Positions 33,635-44,900 of a stretch of DNA of 47,889 nucleotides are shown here, piece after piece. The translations under genes and the position numbers were made by a program. The stretch is from Ignavibacteriota bacterium. Lineage in GTDB: Bacteria; Bacteroidota; Ignavibacteria; Ignavibacteriales; Melioribacteraceae. The stretch is from contig PDPT01000052.1 of NCBI GenBank assembly GCA_002746605.1, forward strand, positions 1 through 47,889, written 5' to 3'. The notes beneath the pieces were generated by a model. It was not told the origin of the DNA. It saw only the letters and a program-made list of their open reading frames with translations, and ran no database searches. Position 1 is the stretch's first letter; the number at the start of each line of letters is the position of its first letter.

Positions 33635-35761
33635 ATGTTTAAGTTTTCAAAAATATTTTTTTCGATTGTTTTTATCCTTTTTTTAGGAATGAAACTTTCA
33701 GCTCCGCAAGAAGGAATGTATCCATTGAGCGAAATTCATAAAATTGATTTGGTAAAGGCAGGACTAAAAATAAATCCAAGTGATGTTTATAACCCAAACG
33801 GAATCAGCTTAATTGATGCTTTGGTAAATATTGGCGGATGTACAGGTTCTTTTGTTTCTGATAAAGGACTAATCTTAACAAATCATCACTGTGCTTTTAG
33901 AGCTATTAACAGAGCAAGTACGCAAGAGAATAATTATTTGGAAAATGGTTTCCTTGCTAATAATCAGAGTGAAGAAATACCTGCTGAAGGAACTACCGTT
34001 AAAATTACCGAATCTTACGAAGATGTTTCTGAAAAAATTTTGAGTGTCGTTAAGGGAATTAACGATTTAAGTGAAAAAGCAAAACTTATCAAAGATAAGA
34101 TGAAAGAGTTGGAAGAGGAAGCAACTGATAAGAAAAATTCAATTGAAGCTGAAATTTCCGAAATGTTTAAAGGTAAAACCTATGTATTATTTAAATATAG
34201 AATAATAAAAGATGTTCGTTTAGTTTATGCCCCGCCAAGATCAATAGGTGAGTTTGGAGGTGAAACAGATAATTGGATTTGGCCTCGCCACACCGGCGAT
34301 TTCACTTTTATGCGAGCTTATGTTGCTCCGGATGGAAGTGCGGCAGAGTATTCTAAAAATAATATTCCTTACACTCCCAAAAAATTTCTGCAAGTTAATC
34401 CAAAAGGAGTTGAAGAGGGCGATTTTGTTTTCATTTTAGGATATCCAGCAAGAACTTATAGACATTTACCATCTTTCTTCTTAAAATATCAAGAAGAATA
34501 TAATTTACCATATATTTCAAAAATATATGATTGGATGATAAAAAAAGCTGAATCTATTGGCGAAACTAATGATAAGTTTAAATTGAAGTATGCAAGTTAT
34601 ATAAAAAGTTTAGCTAATGTTAAGAAAAACTATACGGGAAAATTAAAAGGATTACGAAGAATAAATCTGGTTGAGCAAAAAGAAAATGAAGAAAAAGAAA
34701 TAAATGATTTTATTTTAAATAATAAAGAATTAAAAGAAAAATATGCTTCTCTTTTTTCTGAATTTGATAGTACTTATAAGGACATGTACGAAATTGCTGA
34801 TCAATATTTATGGTTTAAAGCTTTAAACAGAGTATCCATTTCAAAAAGAATAGCAAATATGATAATAGAATATTGTGAAGAAATTCAAAAACCTTCAGAA
34901 GAAAGGACAAAGTATTACAAAGAAGAAAATATTGCTAAAACAAAAGAGAGATTATTTAGATATGTTGAATTATATGATTTTAATTTTGAAAGTTCTCTTC
35001 TCAAAAAAATGTTTACTGATGCTAAAAAACTTAATATTAATTACCTAAAAAATGAAATACCAAATGAAGCAATAGAAGAATTTGTAAATGAATTATTATC
35101 AAACTCGAAAATATTTGATAAAAAAGTTGTAGAAGAAATACTTCTGGAATGTCCTGATGAATTAAATTATCCTTTCTTAAACTTCGCAAAAAAATTAAAA
35201 AAAGAGAATGATTTATTAAATGATAAATACGATGAAATAAATAATCGGATAACAAATCTTTCGGCAAAGTTATACGAAGTAAAAAAAGAATGGAAGAAAA
35301 CTGATTTTATTCCGGATGCAAATTCTACATTGCGATTAACTTATGGTTATATAAAAGGCTACTCACCTGCCGATGCAGTTTATATGAATCCTATTACAAC
35401 ATTAGACGGAGTAATTGATAAAAGTTATCTTGGCGGAGATTACGCTATTCCCGATAAACTGAAAACTTTGTATGACAAAAAAGACTTTGGAAAATTTTAT
35501 AATGAAAAACTAAAAAGTGTGCCCGTTGCCATTTTATACAATATGGATACAACAGGCGGTAATTCGGGCAGTCCGATTATGAATGCCTACGGCGAAATGA
35601 TTGGTATAAATTTCGATCGCGCTTACGAAGCTACAATAAATGATTTTGCATGGAACGATGACTATAGCCGTTCCATTGGTGTTGATATCCGTTATGTTTT
35701 ATGGTTAACTGAAAAATTCGGAGGTGCAGGTTATCTCTTAAAAGAAATGAGAATTAATTAG
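33635..35761 (+). CDS. S46 family dipeptidyl-peptidase, DPP11-like
   Basis: The 708-residue protein has a signal peptide (IFFSIVFILFLGMKLSA). It matches family S46: GGCTGSFVSDKGLILTNHHC with catalytic H85, the FGGETDNWIWPRHTGDF segment carrying the catalytic Asp, and GGNSGSP with S644. Eighteen residues after the Ser is R662 in INFDRAYEA; in Porphyromonas DPP11 an Arg at this place selects Asp/Glu at P1, while DPP7 has Gly. So this enzyme probably releases dipeptides with an acidic second residue in the periplasm. A strong hairpin terminator follows. S46 peptidases are mostly found in the FCB group and Proteobacteria. Confidence 0.92.
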   Translation: MFKFSKIFFSIVFILFLGMKLSAPQEGMYPLSEIHKIDLVKAGLKINPSDVYNPNGISLIDALVNIGGCTGSFVSDKGLILTNHHCAFRAINRASTQENNYLENGFLANNQSEEIPAEGTTVKITESYEDVSEKILSVVKGINDLSEKAKLIKDKMKELEEEATDKKNSIEAEISEMFKGKTYVLFKYRIIKDVRLVYAPPRSIGEFGGETDNWIWPRHTGDFTFMRAYVAPDGSAAEYSKNNIPYTPKKFLQVNPKGVEEGDFVFILGYPARTYRHLPSFFLKYQEEYNLPYISKIYDWMIKKAESIGETNDKFKLKYASYIKSLANVKKNYTGKLKGLRRINLVEQKENEEKEINDFILNNKELKEKYASLFSEFDSTYKDMYEIADQYLWFKALNRVSISKRIANMIIEYCEEIQKPSEERTKYYKEENIAKTKERLFRYVELYDFNFESSLLKKMFTDAKKLNINYLKNEIPNEAIEEFVNELLSNSKIFDKKVVEEILLECPDELNYPFLNFAKKLKKENDLLNDKYDEINNRITNLSAKLYEVKKEWKKTDFIPDANSTLRLTYGYIKGYSPADAVYMNPITTLDGVIDKSYLGGDYAIPDKLKTLYDKKDFGKFYNEKLKSVPVAILYNMDTTGGNSGSPIMNAYGEMIGINFDRAYEATINDFAWNDDYSRSIGVDIRYVLWLTEKFGGAGYLLKEMRIN

Positions 35762-35813
35762 AATTAAGAATTTCCTAAAAATTGGTTTAACTAAAAACTA
35801 TTATTTCCAAAAG

Positions 35814-35858
35814 AATGCTGAGCTTATTTGCATTATGTAAGCTCAGCATTTTATATTT
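35814..35858. terminator. Strong intrinsic terminator after the S46 peptidase gene
   Basis: A 13-base perfect stem (AATGCTGAGCTTA at 35814-35826, TAAGCTCAGCATT at 35838-35850) has an 11-base loop and is followed on the plus strand by TTATATTTTT. In the other direction it could end the convergent MutS-like gene, with CTTTTGG after the stem, more weakly. Confidence 0.85.
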
Positions 35859-35890
35859 TTAATTCAGAAAAAAGTTTAGTAAATATTCTT

Positions 35891-37717
35891 TCAAGTCGGC
35901 AATCCTTCTAATTTCATAATTTTTAAAGCGTTGGTTGTCGGGCACGGACCCTCAGCAATTTTATAATCAAAACTCATTTCATTGTTTTTAATAATCTCTT
36001 TGAAATGATAATTTTTAAGTTTATTAATTTCTTCGGCAATATTTACTAACTCCAAATCATGCGTTGAGATTATGCTAAATACGTTATTTTTTGCAAGATT
36101 TTTTATTAATGCTTTGCTTCCCACAACTCTCTCAACATTATTAGTGCCTTTATAGATTTCATCAATCAAGACTAAAGAAGTTGATTCGCTTTTTTTTATT
36201 TTATTTAGAATATATTTTAATCTTTTTACTTCGGAATAAAAATAAGAAATACCATCAACAATTGAATCACTTACTTTTATACAAGAATATAATTGAAATT
36301 TTGATAATTTAATATTCGCAGCATTAACAACAGAACCGGAATAAGCTAAAAGAATATTTATTCCAACTGTTCGTAAGAAAGTGCTTTTGCCCGACATATT
36401 AGAACCGGTAATTAAAATTATTTCTTTTTGATTATTCATTTCAAAACTATTTATAACTTTATACTTTGAGCAAATTAAAGGATGTCCAAGCTCAATAGCT
36501 TCGATACAATTTTTTTTTTCAATAAAATTAGGAAAAGTATAATCAGGATTTAGATAAGCAAAGTTTGCCAAAGCACAATATGCTTCTAATTCGTACCATT
36601 TGTTTAACCAAACGGGGAAGTTGTTTTTAACATTCTTCTTAAAATTATCAATTTGTATGGAAAGCAAATAATCAATTGGAATCAAAGACATCAATAAAAA
36701 CCAAACTATCGGGTTAGCTCTTAAATTTAATAACTCAATTGAAAAACTTATTTTATTAAATATTTTTTTAGGCGATGACTCGGAAATTTTGAAAGGTTCG
36801 GTAAGCTTAGTAAGATATTTATTTTTAGCGAAATTATAATCTTCTATAAATTCAAATATTGTAACAAACTTTTTTATTTCATTAAAAATAAACTCGGCAG
36901 AATAGCTTGTATCTTTTATATATTTAGCTCCGATGTAATAGAAAATAAAATATAATAAAACTATTTGAAGGTATAAGCTGCTGATTACATCAAAGAACAG
37001 AAGTAAAATAATTATGTAGTTAAGTAAAGTTAAAGCTGAAAGAAAAATTGTGTAAGCCTTCAATCCTTTTTTGTTGTCTGTCTTTTCCAACCATGATAAA
37101 ATCCTTACTTGAAAAATTTTTTCTTTAAATGAAAATCGGCTTGTTAATAATAATCTTTCTCTAAAACGGTTAAGCTTTTTTAGTTCGGAAACAATGTGTT
37201 GTCTGTTAACTATTTCGTTAAAAGTTATTTTGTTGAAGTTCTTAATATCTCCATCCAACCAATCTCTTAAAACTTTAATGCCTCCAAGTGATGAACCGTT
37301 AAAAATTAAACGTAACAATCCGTTCTTCTCTGTTATATTCAAGTCTTGTTCAAGAAATGTTGGGTCCCTCAAAAATTCATTTTCAAGTTGCGGAATGTTT
37401 TTCCAGTCTATTTCTAAGCGAGCTAAATTTTCTTTAGTAATTTCTACAAGAATTTTTACTTTTTTAATAGCTTTTTCAATTTTAGAATGAAGCAGCATAA
37501 AATAAATGAAAATTACGGCACCTACTGATAAGATAATAAATGCTGTATTTTTATAATTGGTTACATATAAAATTAAAAATAATAAAAAAACAATTAGGAA
37601 AATTGTAAGGCGTATAAGCGATATTTGTTTATTTCTATCATTAAGTTTGGATAACTTATTGTTTAATTTATTTTTTTTAGTACTTAAATTATTTGTAATT
37701 TTTGTTTTATCAATCAT
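35891..37717 (-). CDS. MutS-like ATPase with membrane segments (no mismatch-recognition domain)
   Basis: The 608-residue protein has two N-terminal hydrophobic helices (about 32-50 and 55-75), a MutS core with helical lever region (about 130-330) that contains two further hydrophobic segments (about 225-260), and a C-terminal MutS ATPase: Walker A TGSNMSGKSTFLRTVG, the Walker B region SLVLIDEIYKGTNNVERV, and the STHDLELVNIAEE switch. It lacks the N-terminal mismatch-binding and connector domains of MutS1, so it is not a mismatch-repair initiator. Membrane-associated MutS-like proteins of this sort occur in Bacteroidetes relatives with no defined role. It is monocistronic, convergent with the S46 gene. 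Confidence 0.85.
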   Translation of the reverse strand: MIDKTKITNNLSTKKNKLNNKLSKLNDRNKQISLIRLTIFLIVFLLFLILYVTNYKNTAFIILSVGAVIFIYFMLLHSKIEKAIKKVKILVEITKENLARLEIDWKNIPQLENEFLRDPTFLEQDLNITEKNGLLRLIFNGSSLGGIKVLRDWLDGDIKNFNKITFNEIVNRQHIVSELKKLNRFRERLLLTSRFSFKEKIFQVRILSWLEKTDNKKGLKAYTIFLSALTLLNYIIILLLFFDVISSLYLQIVLLYFIFYYIGAKYIKDTSYSAEFIFNEIKKFVTIFEFIEDYNFAKNKYLTKLTEPFKISESSPKKIFNKISFSIELLNLRANPIVWFLLMSLIPIDYLLSIQIDNFKKNVKNNFPVWLNKWYELEAYCALANFAYLNPDYTFPNFIEKKNCIEAIELGHPLICSKYKVINSFEMNNQKEIILITGSNMSGKSTFLRTVGINILLAYSGSVVNAANIKLSKFQLYSCIKVSDSIVDGISYFYSEVKRLKYILNKIKKSESTSLVLIDEIYKGTNNVERVVGSKALIKNLAKNNVFSIISTHDLELVNIAEEINKLKNYHFKEIIKNNEMSFDYKIAEGPCPTTNALKIMKLEGLPT

Positions 37718-37841
37718 TACTTTTTTAGTCCTCTTTTGCGTTCCGCTTTAGCGGAAGGGAAGTTTGGTTAAGTCCCTTGTAATTTCTTTTTGAGATAATA
37801 TTATTTTTTTACAATAAATTTATTTTCTTTTAAAACAAAAA

Positions 37842-37867
37842 AAGCGGTTAAGTTACCCTAACCGCTT
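37842..37867 (-). terminator. Intrinsic terminator of the primary sigma factor gene
   Basis: AAGCGGTTA (37842-37850) and TAACCGCTT (37859-37867) form a perfect 9-base stem with an 8-base loop. In minus orientation it is followed by TTTTTGTTTT, a good termination tail, 23 bases after the sigma stop codon. Confidence 0.88.
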
Positions 37868-37889
37868 AAAAATAAATCAATATTTTATT

Positions 37890-38750
37890 TTAACCAAGAT
37901 ACACTTTAAGTTTTTTACTTCTCGAAGCGTGTCTTAATTTTCTAAGAGCTTGTTCCTTTATTTGTCTCACTCTTTCTCTTGTTAAGTTTAAGATTTCGCC
38001 AATCTCTTCAAGAGTAGCTGTATATTCAGTATTAAATCCAAAATACAACTTAATAACAGTTGCTTCTTTTTCGGATAATGTAGAAAGCACTCTTTCAATT
38101 TCATTTCTAAGAGATTCGCTCATTAATGTATGATCAGGCGTAGGTTGATCATCATTAGGCATGATATCGAGCAAGCTGCTTTTACTGTCTTCACTTTGAG
38201 AAAACGGTGCATCTACGGAAACTTGTCTTCCTGAATGTCTTAATGTATAAGCTACATCGTCAACACTCATTTCAAGTTCTTTTGCAATTTCTTCTACACT
38301 TGGTTTTCTTTCTAGTTCTTGTTCTAGCATGCTGGCAACTTTAGAAATTTTAGATAATTCCCCAACTCTGTTCAAAGGTAAACGAACCATTCTCGATTGA
38401 TCTGCGATAGCCTGCATAATTGATTGACGTATCCACCAAACGGCATAGGATATAAATTTGAATCCTCTTGTTTCGTCAAATTTCTTTGCAGCTTTAATCA
38501 ACCCGAGATTTCCTTCATTTATAAGATCGCTGAGCGGTAATCCTTGATGTTGGTATTGTTTAGCAACACTTACCACGAATCTTAAGTTAGCCTTTGTTAG
38601 TTTATCTAAAGCAAGTTTATCTCCTTCACGGATTTTAATGGCAAGTTCAATTTCTTCTTCTGGCGTAATTAAATCTACCTTTCCGATTTCTTGGAAATAC
38701 TTGTCTAAAGATTGACTTTCTCGGTTGGTTATTTGCTTTGTTATTTTCAA
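37890..38750 (-). CDS. rpoD: Primary (group 1) RNA polymerase sigma factor, RpoD/SigA-like, short form
   Basis: The 286-residue protein carries region 1.2 ([19 protein letters not shown]), region 2 ([53 protein letters not shown]), region 3 and region 4 with the helix-turn-helix ([28 protein letters not shown]). Region 1.1 and the non-conserved insert are missing, as in Bacteroidetes RpoD. The start is TTG at 38750-38748, supported by GGGAG (38763-38759) eight bases upstream; the family's usual N-terminus is nearly the same ([11 protein letters not shown]). It is transcribed away from the giant gene across a 245-base AT-rich region. Confidence 0.95.
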   Translation of the reverse strand: MKITKQITNRESQSLDKYFQEIGKVDLITPEEEIELAIKIREGDKLALDKLTKANLRFVVSVAKQYQHQGLPLSDLINEGNLGLIKAAKKFDETRGFKFISYAVWWIRQSIMQAIADQSRMVRLPLNRVGELSKISKVASMLEQELERKPSVEEIAKELEMSVDDVAYTLRHSGRQVSVDAPFSQSEDSKSSLLDIMPNDDQPTPDHTLMSESLRNEIERVLSTLSEKEATVIKLYFGFNTEYTATLEEIGEILNLTRERVRQIKEQALRKLRHASRSKKLKVYLG

Positions 38751-38758
38751 ATAGGATA

Positions 38759-38763
38759 CTCCC
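38759..38763 (-). promoter_or_regulatory. Ribosome binding site for the TTG start of rpoD
   Basis: GGGAG on the minus strand lies 8 bases before the TTG at 38750, the correct spacing. No in-frame ATG is available in the following residues before the conserved region 1.2, so this site fixes the start. Confidence 0.7.
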
Positions 38764-38995
38764 TTGTTTTAAAATTCTAATTGATTTCCTTAAAAAATTT
38801 AATAATTATTAGAAAAAACTTCTCTATATAATGAATTTTTTAATTAAAGTCAATATTTTGCATATATCATAGAATCATCGTAAAAAAAATGATATAGTTT
38901 AATATATTTTTAAAATATTTATACCTTTTATATTAACTTAAGTTTCAAAATATTAATAATTATTCATACTACTAATAAATAGAAAAAAAATAAAA

Positions 38996-41900
38996 ATGCA
39001 AGTAAAAGGAAAACCCAAACTCAAATTAAGAACAGACGCTAAAGATTTTATCAATTTATATAAAAGCCTAGGTGAAAGAGCTGAAAATTTTGTGCCAAAC
39101 GATGTTTTGATAACTCTTAAAAATTTTGTTCTTCTTTGTTACGAAGAACCTATAGATCCCGCTAAGCAATTAACGCAGATTGATAAATACATTTTAGAAT
39201 TTAAAGAGTTATTACCTGGCTATAAAGATGTGTCTTTAATGCTTTTCCCTCATGATGATTCCAAAGCATTTCAATATCGAAGGAAAAAACGGACTTTTGA
39301 GAGTAAGCTGCGATATTTTATTGATACTGAAGCTGTTGATGAAAAAGCCAAAGTTGAAACTCAAAATATTTTGAATACGCATGATTATTCGGTAGGAACT
39401 CCTCCTGTTACTGAAGCGCATTTATCGTTAATGTATAAATTAATTCTCGGTGATGATGTTGCCGAACTTAGAAAATTTAGAGATGTAATTGGTATTATTG
39501 GGGATGTTGAAGAAGCACAATGGAATTATTTAATGGATGTGCTAGAACAAATGATAATCCAAAGTTCTCATTACACAACTGCGGCGGAAAAAGCTGATTT
39601 TCTTAATAGAAGTTTTCTTACAATTAATTTTAAAGGTTTAGACGGATTTATTAGAACCGTTGTTGGCGGAAGCTCTTCTACGGCAATTGATTTATTCAAG
39701 AAAGAAATTTTCTTTGAATCGGATGTAAAAATTATTGATTTTATAAACGAAGATAAGTTTTTTGAAGATATTAAAGACGATAGAACGAGTATTTTCTTAG
39801 TTAAAATTGAAAGTATGAGAAAAAATATTTTCAATAACAAAAAATGGTTTCCTTATCTGACACGAATTGTTTTAATCGATAATTCCGCTGAATCACAAAG
39901 TACAAATACTACATTAGTTTTCAGTTTTCACAATAAAATTATAGATGTATTAAATAAAGTACATACAAAAAAACTAGGTGCATTAGCTAACAGTCAATTA
40001 AATTTAAGATTAATTCTTGATAAAGTTAATGATGAAAATTTAAATAAATTTAGATTAGCTGCTAAAAATAAAATTACTGATTATGATGAAGAACTTAAAA
40101 AATTTAAGACCGAACAAGTTGGGAATGATGAAGACGCACTTGAAAATATAAATCTTTTTAAGTTTAATAACTTTGCGAAACAAATAATTAAAGATAAATA
40201 CGCACTGCAAAAACTTCATGATTATATTGTTTTAATACAGAATTGTAAAAATCCTAAAACTCTTAAAAAGCAGAACAAAGAGCTGATTTCCGAATTTGAA
40301 TTAAGAACTAAAGCATATTTCTATTCAAATATTGAGCATGTAAAAATAGCTACAATTGTTGAAGGCGGCGGAAGAGGACAAATAAGAACTTACGGAAATT
40401 ATCTGCTTCAAAGAAAATTAAAATCCATTAACCCGAAAATTGTAAAAAAATGTAAAACCATTATTGATATTATTCCGGATAATTATCAACGGACTTTGAG
40501 AAACCATTTTCATAAAAATTTCGGACTTAATTTATTCTTAGAAAAATATAAAGAACACATTACTAAGGTTGAAAACGAATCTGATAACATCGGGAGATTT
40601 CACAACCTTTTAATTGATCTTGGTATTAAAGATGCCTACGATAAAAAAAACGAAGAAGAAAAAGATATAATAAAAGAATTTGTGAATAATCTTAGCAATA
40701 TGGATATTACTTCAATTGCAGATGATGTTCAAATGATTATTAGAGATATTCTTTCCGATAGACATTTAGTGCCATATATTCTCTTTAATTCAGAAGCATC
40801 CTGGGAATACAAAGATTTGTTTCCTGAAGATAGATTTGATATTAATCCTTTTGATTTGGAAATAGGTCTGGATGAAGAGGGAAGAATAGATTTTGAAAGA
40901 CTGCACCACAGATTAAGCAGAATGCAAAACAATTTTCAAATTTTTGATGATACGGGAAGTTTGTGGGATAAGTTTTGCGAAAACTTAACAATAATAATTA
41001 ACGATCCTTCCAATCCTTCCGGTTATACTGATTTTAATAATGTTGAGTTATTAAAATTATTGAAGTATTTGAACAATAGTAAAATAACTTTACTTTTGGA
41101 TGAAGCTTATAATGATGCCGTATTGATTGATAATCCGAAAGAACCGAAATGGCGATCAATTTCTCGTTACATTATGAACAATATTTCTTCTCTTACTAAT
41201 ATAAATGTTATTTCATCGCTTTCAACTACAAAAAATCTTGGAGCTACGGGAAGCAGACTCGGAGCAATTGTTGCCACACCTTCTAAGAAAGATGTAATTG
41301 ATTTTGTAAAGAAAGAGAACGGAATTGAAAAAGGAAACAGCAATTCGCTTTATATGCTCGTAAATACTATTGAAGCTGCTCAACTTGCCAAAAAGATAAA
41401 AGATAGAATGGAAAGCGAGCTGCCTAAGGAAGCTTCTCGTTACAAAATTAAAGCAAGAATTGAAAAATATATTATTGAAGAAATTGAAAATTACAACAAT
41501 AAAAAATCAACAAACAAACAAGGAAAAACCGTTAAGCGTTTCTCTCCTTTCGAAGGAAGTCCGCTCCATATTTTCTTGCTCGAAGAACTTACATCTTTGG
41601 ATAAGTTAGATATTCTTGATTTACCGGATGATTTCAAATACAAAGGCGAACCGTTTTTTATTTATTATCAAAAGCATCTTGTAAAAGAAATAAACAAATT
41701 CAGAGTGAATAAAAACTTTCGTTCCGAATCAATTAAAAGATTACGAATTGCTAAAGAGATTGCGGGAAAAGTTCTTGAAGGAAAAAATGATGTCTCAATA
41801 GATATTTTGCAATCCGATGGTTCTTATTTGTTTAACCTTTACTTAAAAGAATTTTTCTTCTATCAAGATTTAGAAAAGTTTGCTCAAAAGTTAGCCCTCG

Positions 41901-44900
41901 AAAGAGGAATTGCTCTAATTCCTTATCAAACGGGTTTTTTGAGATTCTCGCTTGGAGATTATATTGAAGGAACAGAACAGAGTTACAATGTTTTCAAAAA
42001 AGAATTGGAAAATTCTCTACAGATTGTAATGAAGTATTGGGATTTATTTAAAAAAGCAAAAACATCGCCCGAGAATAAGGCAAAAAGTTCGGAAGAAATA
42101 TTAGATGAAATTTTCTTTACTCCAACAGACAGAGAATTTATTAAAAATGTTTTAGATGATTTTAGCATTATTAAAAATATAAGTAAAACTAAAAAGCAGG
42201 GCTTAACAATAAGTAACATAATGACGCTTTATCATTCGTTTCCTAAAGATAGTGGAGTTACAATAAATACTGTCGGTAAATCAAAAAATTCTGTTTTTGA
42301 GTTTTACGAGAATATAGGCGAATGTAAAGACTTAAATGGTTTTATAAAGAGTAAAGCCTTTACCAAAATTTATGAAAATCTGTTACCGCAGATTTATAAA
42401 TCTATTCCACTTATAAAAGATTTGGATTTTAATACTGTTATAAATAAATATGGCAAGCCTACCATTCAAAAATATATCAACAACAAAATCAGTTATCAGC
42501 CAAGTGAACATGTTCTTGATGATCCCGATGAAAAATTAATCATGCGGGAAATTTTGATTGAAATGGAAAAAATCCTCTTCTCCGATTCCAAAGTAAAAAT
42601 AATGGCTCTTGATGCTTCAAATGATGTAGCAATTGATAATGCTAAATTGGAAGGTGCAAATAAAATTCTACGAAAATATATTGAAGAATTATTATTACAT
42701 TTCAACCTTCCGTTTGAAAAGGAAGCCTATGAACCGACAATTGAAGAAATTGTAAATAAAGCAGGTGAACAGTTTATTGAAATAACCGGTATTCCTTTAA
42801 CCGCGTTGAACTTAAAACAATATGCAAATATTTTCTTGGATAAGTTATTTGCCGAATTAAATCAATTTGAAAACTTTAATAAAGTAAGCGGAATTATACA
42901 TTCATTATTGTTCGAAAAAATATTTACTGATAATTTAGATACTAATAATAAATTACTTTTGCTCTTTCTTCTTCAAAAAGAAGATAATTTTCAAACCAAA
43001 GTTAAAGAAAAATTAAGCAGATTAACCGAAAGAATTAACTCGAGGGAAGACTTAGAAGTAAAATTATTTGTTGAAGATTATGTAATTGAAATTTTAACGG
43101 AAGAACTTGATGAAGTAATTGATGAAATTTTTCAAAGAAGATACATAAAAACTACGCAAGCTGAATTACACAAAACCGTAAGAAATGTTGCTCTCTTTTT
43201 TATCTTTATAATAAATAAAAGTCGCTCTACTGAGTATTATGATAAGTACACGCATTTGTTAATTAAATTTATTGAAACGGAATTCAAAGAGCAGAACTCT
43301 AACATCAACGAAATGATTCAGCATGGAATTACAATTCATAAAGATTTTCGCTTAAAAAATAAAGTCTTAGAGGAATTTGATGAAGGTTCCTTAAAATGGA
43401 TTGAAGATGTAATGAATAAGTGCGGTGTAATTGGTTCTGAACAAACTGTTCAGACGCACACAAGAATTGCAACCGATGCTAAAAAGAGAGAATACCCTAT
43501 TCATAAAATTGATAGAGCCAAAACTGTAGAAAAGAACACGAATAGTAAAAACTTAAACGAAATAATCAAAAACTTTGATACTAAACCTAGTGCAGTCTTT
43601 TTCAGAGAAAGATTATCAAAGTTTGTGAAAAGTATGGATCCGACCGACTATCGATGTAAAATTATCAAGCATGGTTTGGTAAAAGTTCTCTACATAATTC
43701 AAAAATCGTATATTAAATATTTAACCGATAATTATAGATTAATTACTGCCGATTCAGTTAGTCTTAATGATTTAAAGGATTTTATTCCTGATGTAATATT
43801 ATTTTATGGAGCACCCGAAAAAGTTTTCTCATATCCGCAGATTGGCTATTTCAATCTTCCGGGACCAAACGGCAATATTAAAACTTTGCTTACTCCTCTA
43901 AAAATGAAAACTGATTATTTCGGTAACATCAAAAAGCCTTGGCTTACAATGATGAATGAAAAAGTAAAAGAAATGGGCGGAATGCCAATACACGGTTCAT
44001 TATTTGCGATTGAAGAAGAAGACGGTTCTCTTTTTATAGTTCAAGTATCCGGCGATAGTGGCGTTGGAAAATCTGAAATGCTTGCCGCAATGATGTTAAA
44101 GTGGCTCAAAAATGATTTGCCCGGAATCCGTTCAATAAAATCAATTGCCGGTGATATGTTTTATCTTTTTCCGGATACGGAAGGAAATCTTTACGGAATA
44201 GGAACCGAAGAAGGTGATTTCTCCAGAGTAACCGATTTTGATCCTGAATTCATAAAGTATTACAACACACTTTTTGAAAGTGCTGCAGATAGCAACGTAG
44301 AAGACTTAAACAGCCGAAGTACAATTAGAGGTTTGTGCGATATTACTATGCCTTACAAAATTGATATTATGCTTACGGCAAGTAATTATGCAAGAACGGA
44401 AGCGGGAATAACCCGACACAAAAATCCCGAGAACTATTTGCTTTACAGAGATTCTCACGGCGAAAGAAAAGAGAAAGCAACAAGTTCCGATAATCCTAAT
44501 TTCCAAAGAACTCTTTTAAGATACACAGGAGATAAGGCAATTGTTGAAGTTATGGATAAACACGGTAATTATCTTGATGAAGTTCTCGATTGGGAAAAAG
44601 ATGAATTTACCGGAAAGTTCTATCTATGTTCATCCTATAAACTAATTGATAAACTTGATATTGAAGAAATTATAAACAAAATATTTTTCGGTAAATCATT
44701 TAAGTTGAAAGAGAAAAAATGTCGTATTGTAAAAGTTAAGTTCGATATAATTAAAAACAGATTTATTGCAGTTGTAAAAAGCTTAGATAAAAATTCCATT
44801 GATAATTCCGAAGTCTTTATTGATAGAGCTATGTTTAGTCAAATCTTTAACTCGCTTGCAAGTACACCGGCGGGACAGCCTTTTATTGCAGAAGAAGGGC

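Noticed and set aside
35037..35267. Minus-strand frame inside the S46 peptidase gene
   Set aside because: Leucine- and isoleucine-rich shadow of AT-rich codons, no start signal.
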